Shown piece by piece: positions 25,213-33,938 of a stretch of 64,000 nucleotides of DNA; position 1 is the first letter of the stretch; the number at the start of each line of letters is the position of its first letter. The DNA comes from Paracidovorax avenae (GTDB lineage: Bacteria; Pseudomonadota; Gammaproteobacteria; Burkholderiales; Burkholderiaceae_C): NCBI RefSeq assembly GCF_040892545.1, contig NZ_CP156079.1:1178001-1242000 (forward strand), given 5' to 3'. Under the pieces are notes generated by a model, which saw only the letters and a program-made list of their open reading frames with translations, was not told where the DNA came from and made no database searches. The position numbers and the translations under genes are program-made.

Positions 25213-25734
25213 TCAGCGGCGTTCCCAGAAGCCGCGGTGCGCGGCGACGAGCGCATCGCGCAACGCAGGGACGGGGCCGGTCACCTCCACCGGGCGCTGT
25301 CCACGCGCGAACACCTCGCGGCAGGGCAGGTCCAGCGTGGGGTTCTCGGGGTGATCGCCCGTGAGGGCACGCAGCGCCGTTTCCTCGGCGCCGTACAGCA
25401 CGCGCCCGATGCCGGCCCAGTAGATGGTGCCGGCGCACATGGCGCAGGGCTCGAAGGTGGTGACGAGGGTGCAGCCGCGCAGGATGTCGGCGGGCCAGCG
25501 CGCGGCGGCCTCGCGCGCGAGCGTGGATTCGGCGTGGTTCACCGTGTCGATGTTGCCCTGCTCGGCCAGCACGGTGTCGCCGTCCGGCGCGACCAGCAGC
25601 GCGCCGAAGGGATGGCGCCCGGCATCCATCGCGCGGCGCGCCACCGCATCCGCCCGCAGCAGGTGGCGGGCGATGCGCTCGGGCGTCAGCGGGGCCGGGG
25701 CAGCGGAAAGGGAAGGGGGTGCGGTATCGGGCAT
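25213..25734 (-). CDS. Nucleoside/guanine deaminase-type protein (paralogue 2)
   Basis: A 173-aa CDA-fold zinc deaminase. Zinc ligands are in N-H-A-E-S-T and E-P-C-A-M-C; the flanking HPFGALLVAPDGD and LYGAEETALRAL are as in guanine-deaminase-like bacterial proteins. The start at 25734 gives a normal N-terminus; an ATG six codons upstream is possible. It lies 128 bp upstream of the NMT1 receptor, repeating the deaminase-receptor pairing seen at 12-13.5 kb. Confidence 0.8.
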   Translation of the reverse strand: MPDTAPPSLSAAPAPLTPERIARHLLRADAVARRAMDAGRHPFGALLVAPDGDTVLAEQGNIDTVNHAESTLAREAAARWPADILRGCTLVTTFEPCAMCAGTIYWAGIGRVLYGAEETALRALTGDHPENPTLDLPCREVFARGQRPVEVTGPVPALRDALVAAHRGFWERR

Positions 25735-25807
25735 GGCGCAGGCCACATGCAAGCCGCGTACCGGTGGCCGGCCCGCTGCCCGGGTGCCGGGCAGCGGGCC
25801 CGGCGCT

Positions 25808-28108
25808 TCAGCGCTGGGCCCTGGAGGCCACGGCGTTGGCGGCGGCCAGTGCCGTCATGTTCACCACGCGGCGCACGGTGGAGGAGGGCGTGAGCACGTG
25901 GGCCGAGGCGGCGGCACCCAGCAGGATCGGGCCGATGGTCGTGCCGTGGCTGCCGGTGGTCTTGAGCACGTTGAACAGGATGTTGGCGGCGTCCAGGTTC
26001 GGGCAGATCAGCACGTTGGCCGAGCCGGTGAGCGTGCTGTCCTCCAGCGCGTTCTGGCGGATCTTCTCCGACAGGGCCGCGTCGCCGTGCAGTTCGCCGT
26101 CGCTCTCGATGTGGGGCGCGGCCTTCGCGAACAGGTCGCGTGCCGCGCGCATCTTGCGGGCCGAGGGGCGCGTGGACGAGCCGTAGTTGGAGTGCGAGAG
26201 GAATGCGACCTTGGGCGGCAGGCCGAAGCGCTGCACTTCCTCGGCCGCCATCTGCGCGATGTGCGCGAGCTGCTCGGCGCTCGGGTCCTCGTGGATGTAG
26301 GTGTCGGCGATGAACAGCGTGTGCTGGTCCAGCGTGAGGGCGTTCACCGTCGCGAGGCCGGCGGCGCCGTCCTTGAGGCCGATCACCGTGCGCACGTGCT
26401 CCAGGTGGTGGTCGAAGCGGCCGACCAGGCCGCACAGCAGCGCGTCCGCATCGCCCAGGCGCACCATCAGCGCGCCGATGAGCGTGTTGGAGCGGCGCAC
26501 GGCAGCCTTGGCGGCTTCGGGCGTGATGCCGTCGCGGCCCATCAGGCGGTGGTAGGCCTCCCAGTACTGGCGGAAGCGCGGGTCGTCCTCGGGGTTGCAG
26601 ACCTCCACGTCCTTGCCGAGCTGGATGCGCAGGCCGGCCTTCTTGATGCGCATCTCGATCACGGCGGGGCGGCCGATCAGGATGGGCTTGGCCAGGCCGT
26701 CATCGACCGCGACCTGCGCGGCGCGCAGGACGCGCTCGTCCTCGCCCTCGGCATAGGCCACGCGCTGCAGGCTGGCCTTGGCGGCGGCGAAGACCGGGCG
26801 CATGAACATGCTGGTCTGGTAGACGAAGCGCGTGAGGCTGTCGCGGTAGGCGTCGTAGTCCTGGATCGGGCGGGTGGCCACGCCCGAGGCCTCGGCCGCG
26901 CGCGCCACGGCGGGCGCGATGCGCAGGATCAGGCGCACGTCGAACGGGGTGGGGATGAGGTAGTCCGGACCGAAGGAGAGCTCCTGGCCCGCGTAGGCGG
27001 CGGCCACCTCGTCGCTCATCTCGGCCTTGGCGAGGTCGGCGATCTCGCGCACGCATGCGAGCTTCATCTCCTGCGTGATCTTCGTGGCGCCGCAATCGAG
27101 CGCGCCGCGGAAGATGTAGGGGAAGCACAGCACGTTGTTGACCTGGTTCGGGTAGTCCGACCGGCCCGTGGCGATGATGCAGTCCGGGCGCACGGCCTTG
27201 GCCAGTTCGGGACGGATCTCGGGCTCCGGGTTGGCCAGCGCCAGGATGATGGGCTTGTCCGCCATGGTCTTGACCATGTCCGCCGTGAGCGTGCCGGCGG
27301 TGGAGCAGCCCAGGAACACGTCGGCGCCGTTCACCACGTCGGCCAGGGTGCGGGCCCCGGTCTTCTGCGCGTAGCGGGCCTTGGATTCGTCCAGCGGGCC
27401 GCGGCCCTCGTAGATCACGCCCTTGGAGTCGCACACGAAGATGTTCTCGCGCTTGACACCCAGGCCGACCATGACGTCCAGGCAGGCGATGGCGGCGGCG
27501 CCGGCGCCGGAGACGGCCACCTTCACGGCGCCGATCTCCTTGCCCACCAGCTCCAGACCGTTCAGCAGGGCGGCGCTGGAGATGATGGCCGTGCCGTGCT
27601 GGTCGTCATGGAACACCGGGATGTTCATGCGCTTGGAGAGTTCGCGCTCGATGTAGAAGCACTCGGGCGCCTTGATGTCTTCCAGGTTGATGCCGCCCAG
27701 CGTGGGCTCCAGCGCCGCGACGATGTCGATGATCTTGTCCGGGTCGCGCTCTGCCAGTTCGATGTCGAACACATCGACGCCCGCGAACTTCTTGAAGAGG
27801 CAGCCCTTGCCCTCCATCACCGGCTTGCCGGCCAGCGGGCCGATGTCGCCCAGGCCCAGCACCGCCGTGCCGTTGGTGATCACGCCCACGAGGTTGCCGC
27901 GCGAGGTGTATTCGGCGGCGAGCGACGGATCGGCCTGGATGTCCAGGCACGGATAGGCCACGCCGGGCGAGTACGCCAGGGAGAGGTCGCGCTGGTTGGA
28001 CAGGGGCTTGGTCGGCGTGACGGCGATCTTGCCGCGGCTGGGGTTGCGGTGGTATTCGAGCGCTGCTTCGCGCAGTGCCGCTTCCGCGGCGGACAGTGGC
28101 TTGGTCAT
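25808..28108 (-). CDS. maeB: NADP-dependent malic enzyme with phosphotransacetylase-like domain
   Basis: A 766-aa two-domain enzyme. The N-terminal ~430 residues are malic enzyme ([23 protein letters not shown], the dinucleotide site SGAGAAAIA, and ANPEPEI), converting malate to pyruvate, CO2 and NADPH. The C-terminal ~320 residues are the phosphotransacetylase-like regulatory domain ([36 protein letters not shown]). Length is that of MaeB. In the cytoplasm it links C4-acid uptake (compare the DctA-type gene at 35874) to pyruvate. Start at 28108 gives the usual N-terminus. Confidence 0.92.
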   Translation of the reverse strand: MTKPLSAAEAALREAALEYHRNPSRGKIAVTPTKPLSNQRDLSLAYSPGVAYPCLDIQADPSLAAEYTSRGNLVGVITNGTAVLGLGDIGPLAGKPVMEGKGCLFKKFAGVDVFDIELAERDPDKIIDIVAALEPTLGGINLEDIKAPECFYIERELSKRMNIPVFHDDQHGTAIISSAALLNGLELVGKEIGAVKVAVSGAGAAAIACLDVMVGLGVKRENIFVCDSKGVIYEGRGPLDESKARYAQKTGARTLADVVNGADVFLGCSTAGTLTADMVKTMADKPIILALANPEPEIRPELAKAVRPDCIIATGRSDYPNQVNNVLCFPYIFRGALDCGATKITQEMKLACVREIADLAKAEMSDEVAAAYAGQELSFGPDYLIPTPFDVRLILRIAPAVARAAEASGVATRPIQDYDAYRDSLTRFVYQTSMFMRPVFAAAKASLQRVAYAEGEDERVLRAAQVAVDDGLAKPILIGRPAVIEMRIKKAGLRIQLGKDVEVCNPEDDPRFRQYWEAYHRLMGRDGITPEAAKAAVRRSNTLIGALMVRLGDADALLCGLVGRFDHHLEHVRTVIGLKDGAAGLATVNALTLDQHTLFIADTYIHEDPSAEQLAHIAQMAAEEVQRFGLPPKVAFLSHSNYGSSTRPSARKMRAARDLFAKAAPHIESDGELHGDAALSEKIRQNALEDSTLTGSANVLICPNLDAANILFNVLKTTGSHGTTIGPILLGAAASAHVLTPSSTVRRVVNMTALAAANAVASRAQR

Positions 28109-28260
28109 ACGGGGATTTCCGGAAAAAAAGGCGCAGGGGCAATGCCTATCGAGCTTAACCGCCGGGCCCGCGCCAGGGGGGCCGGACCCATGCGATATGT
28201 GCATGGGGACCGAATGCCCGCGCCGGGTGCGGAGCGGGGCGGTGCCGGGGCAGGCCGGGC

Positions 28261-29757
28261 TCAGTGCGCTTCGGCCTGCCGGGCGGCATCCACGGCCGCG
28301 GAGGTGTCGCGGCTGGTGCCATTGAAGAAGACATTCAGGAGCACGGCGGTGATCGAGGCCAGCAGGATACCGGATTCGATCAGCGGGTGGATGGCGTGCG
28401 GCATCCACTGGCGGAAGTTGGGCGCCACCAGCGGCACCATGCCCACGCCGATGGACACGGCCACGATCATGGCGTTGAAGCGGTTCGTCTTGAAATCCAC
28501 CGCGCCCAGGATGCGGATGCCGGTGGCCGCCACCATGCCGAACATCACCAGGCCCGCGCCGCCCAGCACCACGGTGGGCAGCGATTCGACCAGCGCCGCC
28601 ATCTTGGGCACCAGGCCCAGCAGGATCAGGATCAGCCCGCCGGCCACGCAGACGAAGCGGCTCTTGACGCCGGTCACGGCCACCAGGCCCACGTTCTGCG
28701 AGAAGCTCGTGTAGGGAAAGGTGTTGAAGAGGCCCCCGATCAGCGTGCCCAGGCCGTCGGTGCGCAGGCCGCGGGTCAGCGCGGCCTGGTCCACCTTGCG
28801 GCCGGTCATCTCGCCCAGCGCGAGGAACATGCCGGTGGATTCGATCATCACGACCACCATGACCAGCGTCATGGTGAGGATCAGCACCGGGTCGAAGACG
28901 GGCGCCGCGATCTCGAAGGGCAGCACCAGGTCGAACCACTGTGCCCTGGCGACCTTGTCGAAGGTCATCAGGCCCAGGGCGGTGGCGACCGCGCCACCGA
29001 TGCAGATGCCCAGCAGCACCGAGATGTTGGCGACGAATCCGCGCGCGAACCTGGCGATCAGCAGGATGGACAGCAGCACCAGCGCCGAGATGCCCACGCC
29101 CGTCAGGTCGCCGTAGCGCGGGTTGGGCACGGTGGGCACCACGGCGAAGCCCTTGGGCACGGGCGGCAGGGACGAGCCCGGCGCGCCGGCGGCGGCCTGG
29201 GCCTCGGCCAGCCACTTCACATGGTCGGGATTCACCACGGTGGGCGCCGTGGGCCCCACCGGGTTGCCGAAGATCCAGTTGATGCCCACGCGCATCAGGC
29301 TGATGCCGATGACCGCGATGATGGTGCCCGTGACCACGGGCGGGAAGAAGCGCAGCATGCGGCTGATGAGCGGCGCGATCAGGATCGAGACCACGCCCGC
29401 GCCGATCACCGAGCCGAAGATCAGCCCCGCGCCCGCCGGGCCGGCGGTGGACTGCGCCATGGACACCATGGGCGCCACGGCCGCGAAGGTCACGCCCATC
29501 ATCACCGGCAGCTGCACGCCGAACCAGCGCGTGGCGCCCAGCGCCTGGATCAGCGTGACCAGGCCGCAGCAGAACAGGTCGGCCGAAATGAGCTTGGCCA
29601 CGAGGTCGGGCGTGAGGTTGAGCGCCCGGCCGATGATGAGCGGCACGGCGACCGCCCCGGCATACATGACCAGCACATGCTGCAGGCCCAGCGCGGCGAG
29701 CTGGCCGGCGGGCAGGCGCTGGTCCACGGGATGGAGTTCGATGGGATGGGAAGGCAT
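28261..29757 (-). CDS. NCS2-family xanthine/uracil permease
   Basis: A 498-aa membrane protein with about 13-14 helices of the nucleobase:cation symporter-2 family. Motifs include LQHVLVMYAGAVAVPLIIG, QLPVMMGVTFAAV, NTFPYTSFSQNVGLVAVTGV and R-F-V-C, the pattern of bacterial xanthine/urate permeases. The IESTGMF segment carries the acidic residue important in transport. It would import xanthine or urate for the purine-catabolic genes here. A 23-bp element shared with two other transporter genes lies 36 bp upstream of the start, and a GntR/FCD regulator gene follows just beyond. Confidence 0.88.
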   Translation of the reverse strand: MPSHPIELHPVDQRLPAGQLAALGLQHVLVMYAGAVAVPLIIGRALNLTPDLVAKLISADLFCCGLVTLIQALGATRWFGVQLPVMMGVTFAAVAPMVSMAQSTAGPAGAGLIFGSVIGAGVVSILIAPLISRMLRFFPPVVTGTIIAVIGISLMRVGINWIFGNPVGPTAPTVVNPDHVKWLAEAQAAAGAPGSSLPPVPKGFAVVPTVPNPRYGDLTGVGISALVLLSILLIARFARGFVANISVLLGICIGGAVATALGLMTFDKVARAQWFDLVLPFEIAAPVFDPVLILTMTLVMVVVMIESTGMFLALGEMTGRKVDQAALTRGLRTDGLGTLIGGLFNTFPYTSFSQNVGLVAVTGVKSRFVCVAGGLILILLGLVPKMAALVESLPTVVLGGAGLVMFGMVAATGIRILGAVDFKTNRFNAMIVAVSIGVGMVPLVAPNFRQWMPHAIHPLIESGILLASITAVLLNVFFNGTSRDTSAAVDAARQAEAH

Positions 29758-29792
29758 GGCGGGAATCCTTGGCGGCTGGACTGCATACACGG

Positions 29793-29815
29793 CTGTATGG
29801 AAAAAATGTATGCAA
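29793..29815 (-). promoter_or_regulatory. Shared 23-bp operator-like element, copy A
   Basis: On the plus strand: CTGTATGGAA then AAAATG and TATGCA. It matches copies B (33108) and C (37194), and a palindrome CATACA-N4-TGTATG overlaps it at 29784-29799. GntR/FadR-type regulators commonly bind TTGTATACAA-like sites. It lies 36 bp before the NCS2 permease start. Confidence 0.5.
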
Positions 29816-29858
29816 TTCCGATGCCTGCCGCCACGATGGAAAACCCGCGCGGCCGCGT

Positions 29859-30674
29859 TCAGGACAGCAGGGCCTTCACCAGGTCCAGTTGCCGGTCGGC
29901 CCGCTCGCTGTCCAGTTCCAGGCTGGCCTCGATGCGGTCGAGGTGGTCCACCATGCAGGTGACCGCCGCCTCGGCATCGCCACTGCGGCACACGCGCAGG
30001 AACTCGGCATGCTCCCCGGAGGAGCAGTGCGCGTCGTTGGACGAGTGGTAGAGCATGGCGATGAGGGAGCTGCGCGCCACCATCTCCTGGACCAGCTGGG
30101 CCAGCGTGTGGTTGCCCGCGGCCTCGGCCAGCGCGACGTGGAAGTCGCCCAGCAGCTTCTCCTGCACGCTGCCGGTGGCCGGGCCGGCCTTGAGCGCCGT
30201 GCGCTCGAAGCGGATGTGCTGCTCCAGCAACTGGTAGTCGGCCCGCTTCGCGCGTGCGACGAACAGCCGCACGACCTCGCTCTCCAGGATGCGGCGCACG
30301 GCGAAGACCTCGCGCGCCTCCTGCACGCTGGGCCGGCTCACGAACGAGCCCTTGTCGGGAATGGTCTCGATCAGCCGGTCCTTGGCGAGCATGACCAGCG
30401 CGGCGCGCACCTTGGTGCGGCTCACGGAGTAGATGCGCCCCAGCGCTTCCTCACGCAGCCAGGTGCCGGGCGGCAGGCGCTTCTCGACGATGGCGGTCGC
30501 CAGGTCGCGCGCGATGCCTTCGATGGAGACCTGCGCGGCCTCCGTGGCGGCGGGTGTGTCCGCGCGCTGCGCCGGCGGCGCGGGCGGCCGGGGGACGCGC
30601 GCCTTGCGTGCCGGTGCGGGGGCGGCGGGAGCGGAGGCTGGGGCGGGAGCGGGAGTCTGGGCGGCGCGGGGCAT
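29859..30674 (-). CDS. GntR-family regulator, FCD (FadR) subfamily
   Basis: A 271-aa regulator. After an unusual ~45-residue Ala/Pro-rich N-terminal tail comes a winged helix (about 50-115) with R-E-E-A-L-G-R-I-Y-S-V-S-R-T-K-V-R-A-A-L and the wing DKGSFVSRP, then the all-helical FCD domain with the metal-site pattern D-F-H-x-x-L-A and H (DFHVALAEAAGN, EHAEFL). FCD regulators sense organic acids or purine catabolites. Its location between the NCS2 permease and racemase genes makes it a candidate for binding the 23-bp elements. Starts at 30674 or 30704 are both possible. Confidence 0.82.
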   Translation of the reverse strand: MPRAAQTPAPAPASAPAAPAPARKARVPRPPAPPAQRADTPAATEAAQVSIEGIARDLATAIVEKRLPPGTWLREEALGRIYSVSRTKVRAALVMLAKDRLIETIPDKGSFVSRPSVQEAREVFAVRRILESEVVRLFVARAKRADYQLLEQHIRFERTALKAGPATGSVQEKLLGDFHVALAEAAGNHTLAQLVQEMVARSSLIAMLYHSSNDAHCSSGEHAEFLRVCRSGDAEAAVTCMVDHLDRIEASLELDSERADRQLDLVKALLS

Positions 30675-30726
30675 GGCGGGATTGTCGCGGCAAGCGGTGG
30701 CCACCCGTGGAAAGACGCCGCCGCGG

Positions 30727-31512
30727 TCAGGCGCGCCGCAGTGCCGGCACGGGCGGCGGTGCCGCGGCCGCGGGAGCCTCGCCCAGCGCGAAGCCGGCGA
30801 GCGCCCCGGCCATGGCCTTGGGCAGCGGCCGGGCCAGTTCGCCGTGCTTGCTGGTGGCCAGGCGCAGGGTCACCAGCGATTCGACCAGGGTCGTGGCGGC
30901 TGCCACGCCGTCGATCACCGGCACGCCCAGCACGCCGCCGATGTGCCCGCACAGGTCGGCCATGCCGGCGCAGCCCAGCACGATGGCGTCGCAGCCGTCC
31001 TCGGCCAGCGCGCGCCGGCACTCTTGCGTGATGCGTTCGCGGGCGTCGGAGCCGGGCACTTCCAGCTCCAGCACCGGCAGTTCGCAGGCGCGCACGTTGG
31101 CGCAGAAGCGCTCCATGCCGTAGATCTCGGCCAGGTGCCAGGCCTGGCCCGTGGTGCGGCCCAGCGTGGTCACCACCGAGAAGCGCGATCCCACCATGCT
31201 CGCCAGGTGCATGGCGGCCTCGGCGATGCCCACCACCGGGCCGCGTGCCAGTTCGCGCGCGGCCTTCAGGCCGGGGTCGCCGAAGCAGGCGATCACGTAG
31301 CCATCGACGCCGTCCTCCTCGCCGCGGGCGATCTCCTGCAGCAGGCCGGGCACGGCCAGCGCCTCGTCGTAATGGCTCTCGATGGACGCCGGGCCCATGG
31401 CGGGGCTCACGGCGATGACCTCGGTACCCGGCCGCGCCACGGCGCGCGCGCAGGCCCCGATTTTCTCGGTCATGCTCCAGGTGGTGTTGGGATTGATGAT
31501 CTTGATACGCAT
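30727..31512 (-). CDS. Asp/Glu/hydantoin racemase family, probable allantoin racemase
   Basis: A 261-aa racemase of the PF01177 family. It begins M-R-I-K-I-I-N-P-N-T and shows the two catalytic cysteines in IACFGDPGL and VLGCAGMADL, the arrangement of hydantoin/allantoin racemases (HyuA, HpxA). It would interconvert allantoin enantiomers so that a stereospecific allantoinase can act. The NCS1 permease gene (hydantoin/allantoin class) lies 26 bp upstream on the same strand, and ureide enzymes occur at 61-64 kb. The last ~25 residues are an Ala/Pro-rich tail. Confidence 0.82.
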   Translation of the reverse strand: MRIKIINPNTTWSMTEKIGACARAVARPGTEVIAVSPAMGPASIESHYDEALAVPGLLQEIARGEEDGVDGYVIACFGDPGLKAARELARGPVVGIAEAAMHLASMVGSRFSVVTTLGRTTGQAWHLAEIYGMERFCANVRACELPVLELEVPGSDARERITQECRRALAEDGCDAIVLGCAGMADLCGHIGGVLGVPVIDGVAAATTLVESLVTLRLATSKHGELARPLPKAMAGALAGFALGEAPAAAAPPPVPALRRA

Positions 31513-31538
31513 GGGCGCTGCCCGTTCCTTCTTCGGTT

Positions 31539-33065
31539 TCAGTGTTGCTTGCGGTTCAGTGCCAGGTAGATGACCAGGCCCAGGCCCATGCCGATGAACC
31601 AGGCATAGCTGGCGGCGCCGCGCCAGCCCGGCACGACCACGCACAGGATGGGCACCAGCGCGGCCGGCACCATGGTCATCACGGCGCGCGGGTTGTAGCC
31701 GCCCTGGTACCAGTAGCGGCCTTGCGTGTCCATGGTGTAGAGGTCATCGACCGCCACCTGCTGGCGGCGCACGAAGTAGTAGTCGGCGATCAGGATGCCG
31801 AACAGCGGTCCGATGAACGAACCCAGGATGTCCAGCGTGTAGTGGATGACCTGCGGGTTGTTGTAGAGGTTCCAGGGCGTGATGAAGATCGAGCCGACGG
31901 CGGCGATCATGCCGCCCGTGCGCCAGCTGATGTGCTGCGGCGCCACGTTGGAAAAGTCGAACGCGGGCGACACGAAATTGGCCACGATGTTGATGCCCAC
32001 TGTGGCGATCATGAAGGTGAGCGCGCCCAGCACCACGGCGGTGGTGGAGTCGATGCGGCCCACGGTGTGGACCGGATCGGTGATGAGTTCGCCGAACACG
32101 GGCAGCGTGGCGGCGGTGGTGACCACGGTGAGCAGCGAGAAGAACACGAAGTTGACCGGCAGGCCCCAGAAATTGCCCTTCTTCACCGCGTCGAAGCTCT
32201 TGCCATAGCGGGAGAAGTCGCCGAAGTTGAGCATCGGGCCGCTGAAGTAGCTCACCACCAGGGCGATGGCCGAGAGCATGACCGGCACCGCGTCCCAGCC
32301 CTGGAAGCGCACGCCGCCCAGGTTCAGGTCGATGTTCTTCCAGCCGGCCTTCCAGACCAGCCAGCCGCAGAGGATGGCCATCACCACATAGACGCCCGGG
32401 CCGGCCCAGTCGATGAAGCGGCGTATGGCCTCCATGCCGTGCCAGAACACCAGCGCCTGCAGCACCCACATGACCATGAACGACACCCAGCCCAGCGTGG
32501 ACAGGCCCGCGAAACCGTGCCGCGTGACATCGGCATAGGCGTCGAGCGAGGGGTGGAAATGCAGCGCCAGGATCATGAAGGCGCTGGAGGCCAGGTAGGT
32601 CTGGATGCCGTACCAGGCCACCGCGATCAGCCCGCGGATGATGGCCGGGATGTTGGCGCCCAGCACGCCGAACGAGGCGCGGCAGATCACGGGGTAGGGC
32701 ACGCCCGTCACCTGGCTGGGCTTGGCCACCAGGTTGCAGAAGAACTGCACGATGACGATGCCGATCAGCAGCGCCGCCAGCACGTGCCAGCTCGAGAGGC
32801 CGAGTGCGAACAGGCTGCCGGCAGTGACGTAGCCGCCCACGCTGTGCACGTCCGACATCCAGAACGCGAAGATGTTGTATTGGCCCCAGGTCTGTTTCCT
32901 GAGCGGGGCGAGGTCCTCGTTGGTCAGGCGCGGGTCATAGCCGGGCTTGATGAGCGCGTTGCCGGCGTGGGGCGAGGCCGGGGCGGCGGGCGCGGGCATG
33001 GACGTGGCGGGCTGGGCGATCGCGGCGGGGCCTGCGGTGCCCGCCGGGCTGGTGGCGGATTGCAT
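31539..33065 (-). CDS. NCS1-family allantoin/hydantoin/nucleobase permease
   Basis: A 508-aa twelve-helix symporter of the NCS1 family. Motifs include LRKQTWGQYNIFAFWMSDVH, LFGILIADYY and WYQGGYNPRAV, as in allantoin (PucI/AllP) and hydantoin (Mhp1) carriers. The first ~40 residues are Ala/Pro-rich and cytoplasmic. It is translated upstream of the racemase gene, so uptake and racemisation of allantoin or a hydantoin are probably coupled. The shared 23-bp element (copy B) is 43 bp before its ATG, and the divergent neighbour is a GntR/FCD regulator gene on the same strand. Confidence 0.88.
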   Translation of the reverse strand: MQSATSPAGTAGPAAIAQPATSMPAPAAPASPHAGNALIKPGYDPRLTNEDLAPLRKQTWGQYNIFAFWMSDVHSVGGYVTAGSLFALGLSSWHVLAALLIGIVIVQFFCNLVAKPSQVTGVPYPVICRASFGVLGANIPAIIRGLIAVAWYGIQTYLASSAFMILALHFHPSLDAYADVTRHGFAGLSTLGWVSFMVMWVLQALVFWHGMEAIRRFIDWAGPGVYVVMAILCGWLVWKAGWKNIDLNLGGVRFQGWDAVPVMLSAIALVVSYFSGPMLNFGDFSRYGKSFDAVKKGNFWGLPVNFVFFSLLTVVTTAATLPVFGELITDPVHTVGRIDSTTAVVLGALTFMIATVGINIVANFVSPAFDFSNVAPQHISWRTGGMIAAVGSIFITPWNLYNNPQVIHYTLDILGSFIGPLFGILIADYYFVRRQQVAVDDLYTMDTQGRYWYQGGYNPRAVMTMVPAALVPILCVVVPGWRGAASYAWFIGMGLGLVIYLALNRKQH

Positions 33066-33107
33066 GGGGTTGTCTCCTTGTGTTGGCTTCCCAGAATGCA
33101 TGCGAGT

Positions 33108-33130
33108 TTGTATACAAAAAATGGATGCAT
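33108..33130 (-). promoter_or_regulatory. Shared 23-bp operator-like element, copy B
   Basis: Plus strand: the perfect palindrome TTGTATACAA (33108-33117) followed by AAAATG and GATGCAT. It is the best-formed of three copies and sits 43 bp before the NCS1 permease start, inside the likely promoter. Confidence 0.55.
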
Positions 33131-33214
33131 TCAAAGGCCCGGGGCGCACCTGGGGCTCGGTGCTTACCCGATTGCCAGCAGGCGGTGCAGGGTGCAGGAG
33201 ATGGAGAGGGGCGC

Positions 33215-33910
33215 TCAGTCCGCCGCGGGCCGGGCCGCGGCGGCCAGGGGGGCGAGCGATTCGCGCAGCCGGTCGCGCACCAGGGGCTGGCCCGGGTCGA
33301 GCGCGTCTTCCACGTGGCCGATGTGCGCCAGCATCCGCTCCCGGGCCAGGGCGGTGTCCCCGGCTTCCAGGGCTTCGACGATGGCCGCGTGTTCCTCGCA
33401 GGACTGGCTGGCGCCGTGCTGCGACTGGTAGAGCGATGCGGCCAGCGTGGTGCGGGCCGTGAGGTCGCGCAGCAGGTCGCTGAGCGTGCGGTGGCCCAGC
33501 GCCTCGGCCAGGCAGACGTGGAAATCCGCCAGCAGGAAGGCGCGCGTCGCGGCATCCGCGCCTTCGATCGCGCGCCGCTCCTCGTCGATGTGGGCGCGCA
33601 GGCGCGGCACCACGGTCTGCTGCAGCGGCCGGCCGGCGTCGGCCAGGATGCCGGATTCGATGATGCGGCGAGCGGAAAAGGCGTCGCGTGCGTCCTCCAC
33701 CGACGGCTCCACCACGTACCAGCCGCGCCGCGCGCGCACCTCGACGAAACCGCGGGCCTGCAGCTGCATCAGCGCTTCCCGCACCATGGTGCGGCTGACG
33801 CCGAACAGGTCGGCCAGGTCCTGCTCGCCCAGCCGCTCGCCGGGCGCCAGCTTCTGCGCCAGGATGGACTCGACGACCTGCTGTGCGATCTGGCTCTGGC
33901 TGATGCCCAT
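33215..33910 (-). CDS. GntR-family regulator, FCD (FadR) subfamily
   Basis: A 231-aa regulator with a winged helix at about 5-70 (GERLGEQDLADLFGVSRTMV, REALMQL, wing RRGWYVVEP) and an FCD ligand domain (DFHVCLAEALGH, EHAAIVEAL). It resembles the regulator at 29859 in its ligand domain but lacks the long Pro-rich tail. Between the NCS1 permease (downstream) and the chemoreceptor (upstream), it is the other candidate for the shared 23-bp elements. The ATG at 33910 gives a helix-first start usual for the family. Confidence 0.85.
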   Translation of the reverse strand: MGISQSQIAQQVVESILAQKLAPGERLGEQDLADLFGVSRTMVREALMQLQARGFVEVRARRGWYVVEPSVEDARDAFSARRIIESGILADAGRPLQQTVVPRLRAHIDEERRAIEGADAATRAFLLADFHVCLAEALGHRTLSDLLRDLTARTTLAASLYQSQHGASQSCEEHAAIVEALEAGDTALARERMLAHIGHVEDALDPGQPLVRDRLRESLAPLAAAARPAAD

Positions 33911-33938
33911 CGGTGCGGCCGCTGCTGTCCTGGCGCGC

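Noticed and set aside
28264..30051. 595-aa plus-strand open frame opposite the NCS2 permease
   Set aside because: His/Gln/Arg-rich composition typical of antisense to a GC-rich membrane protein gene.
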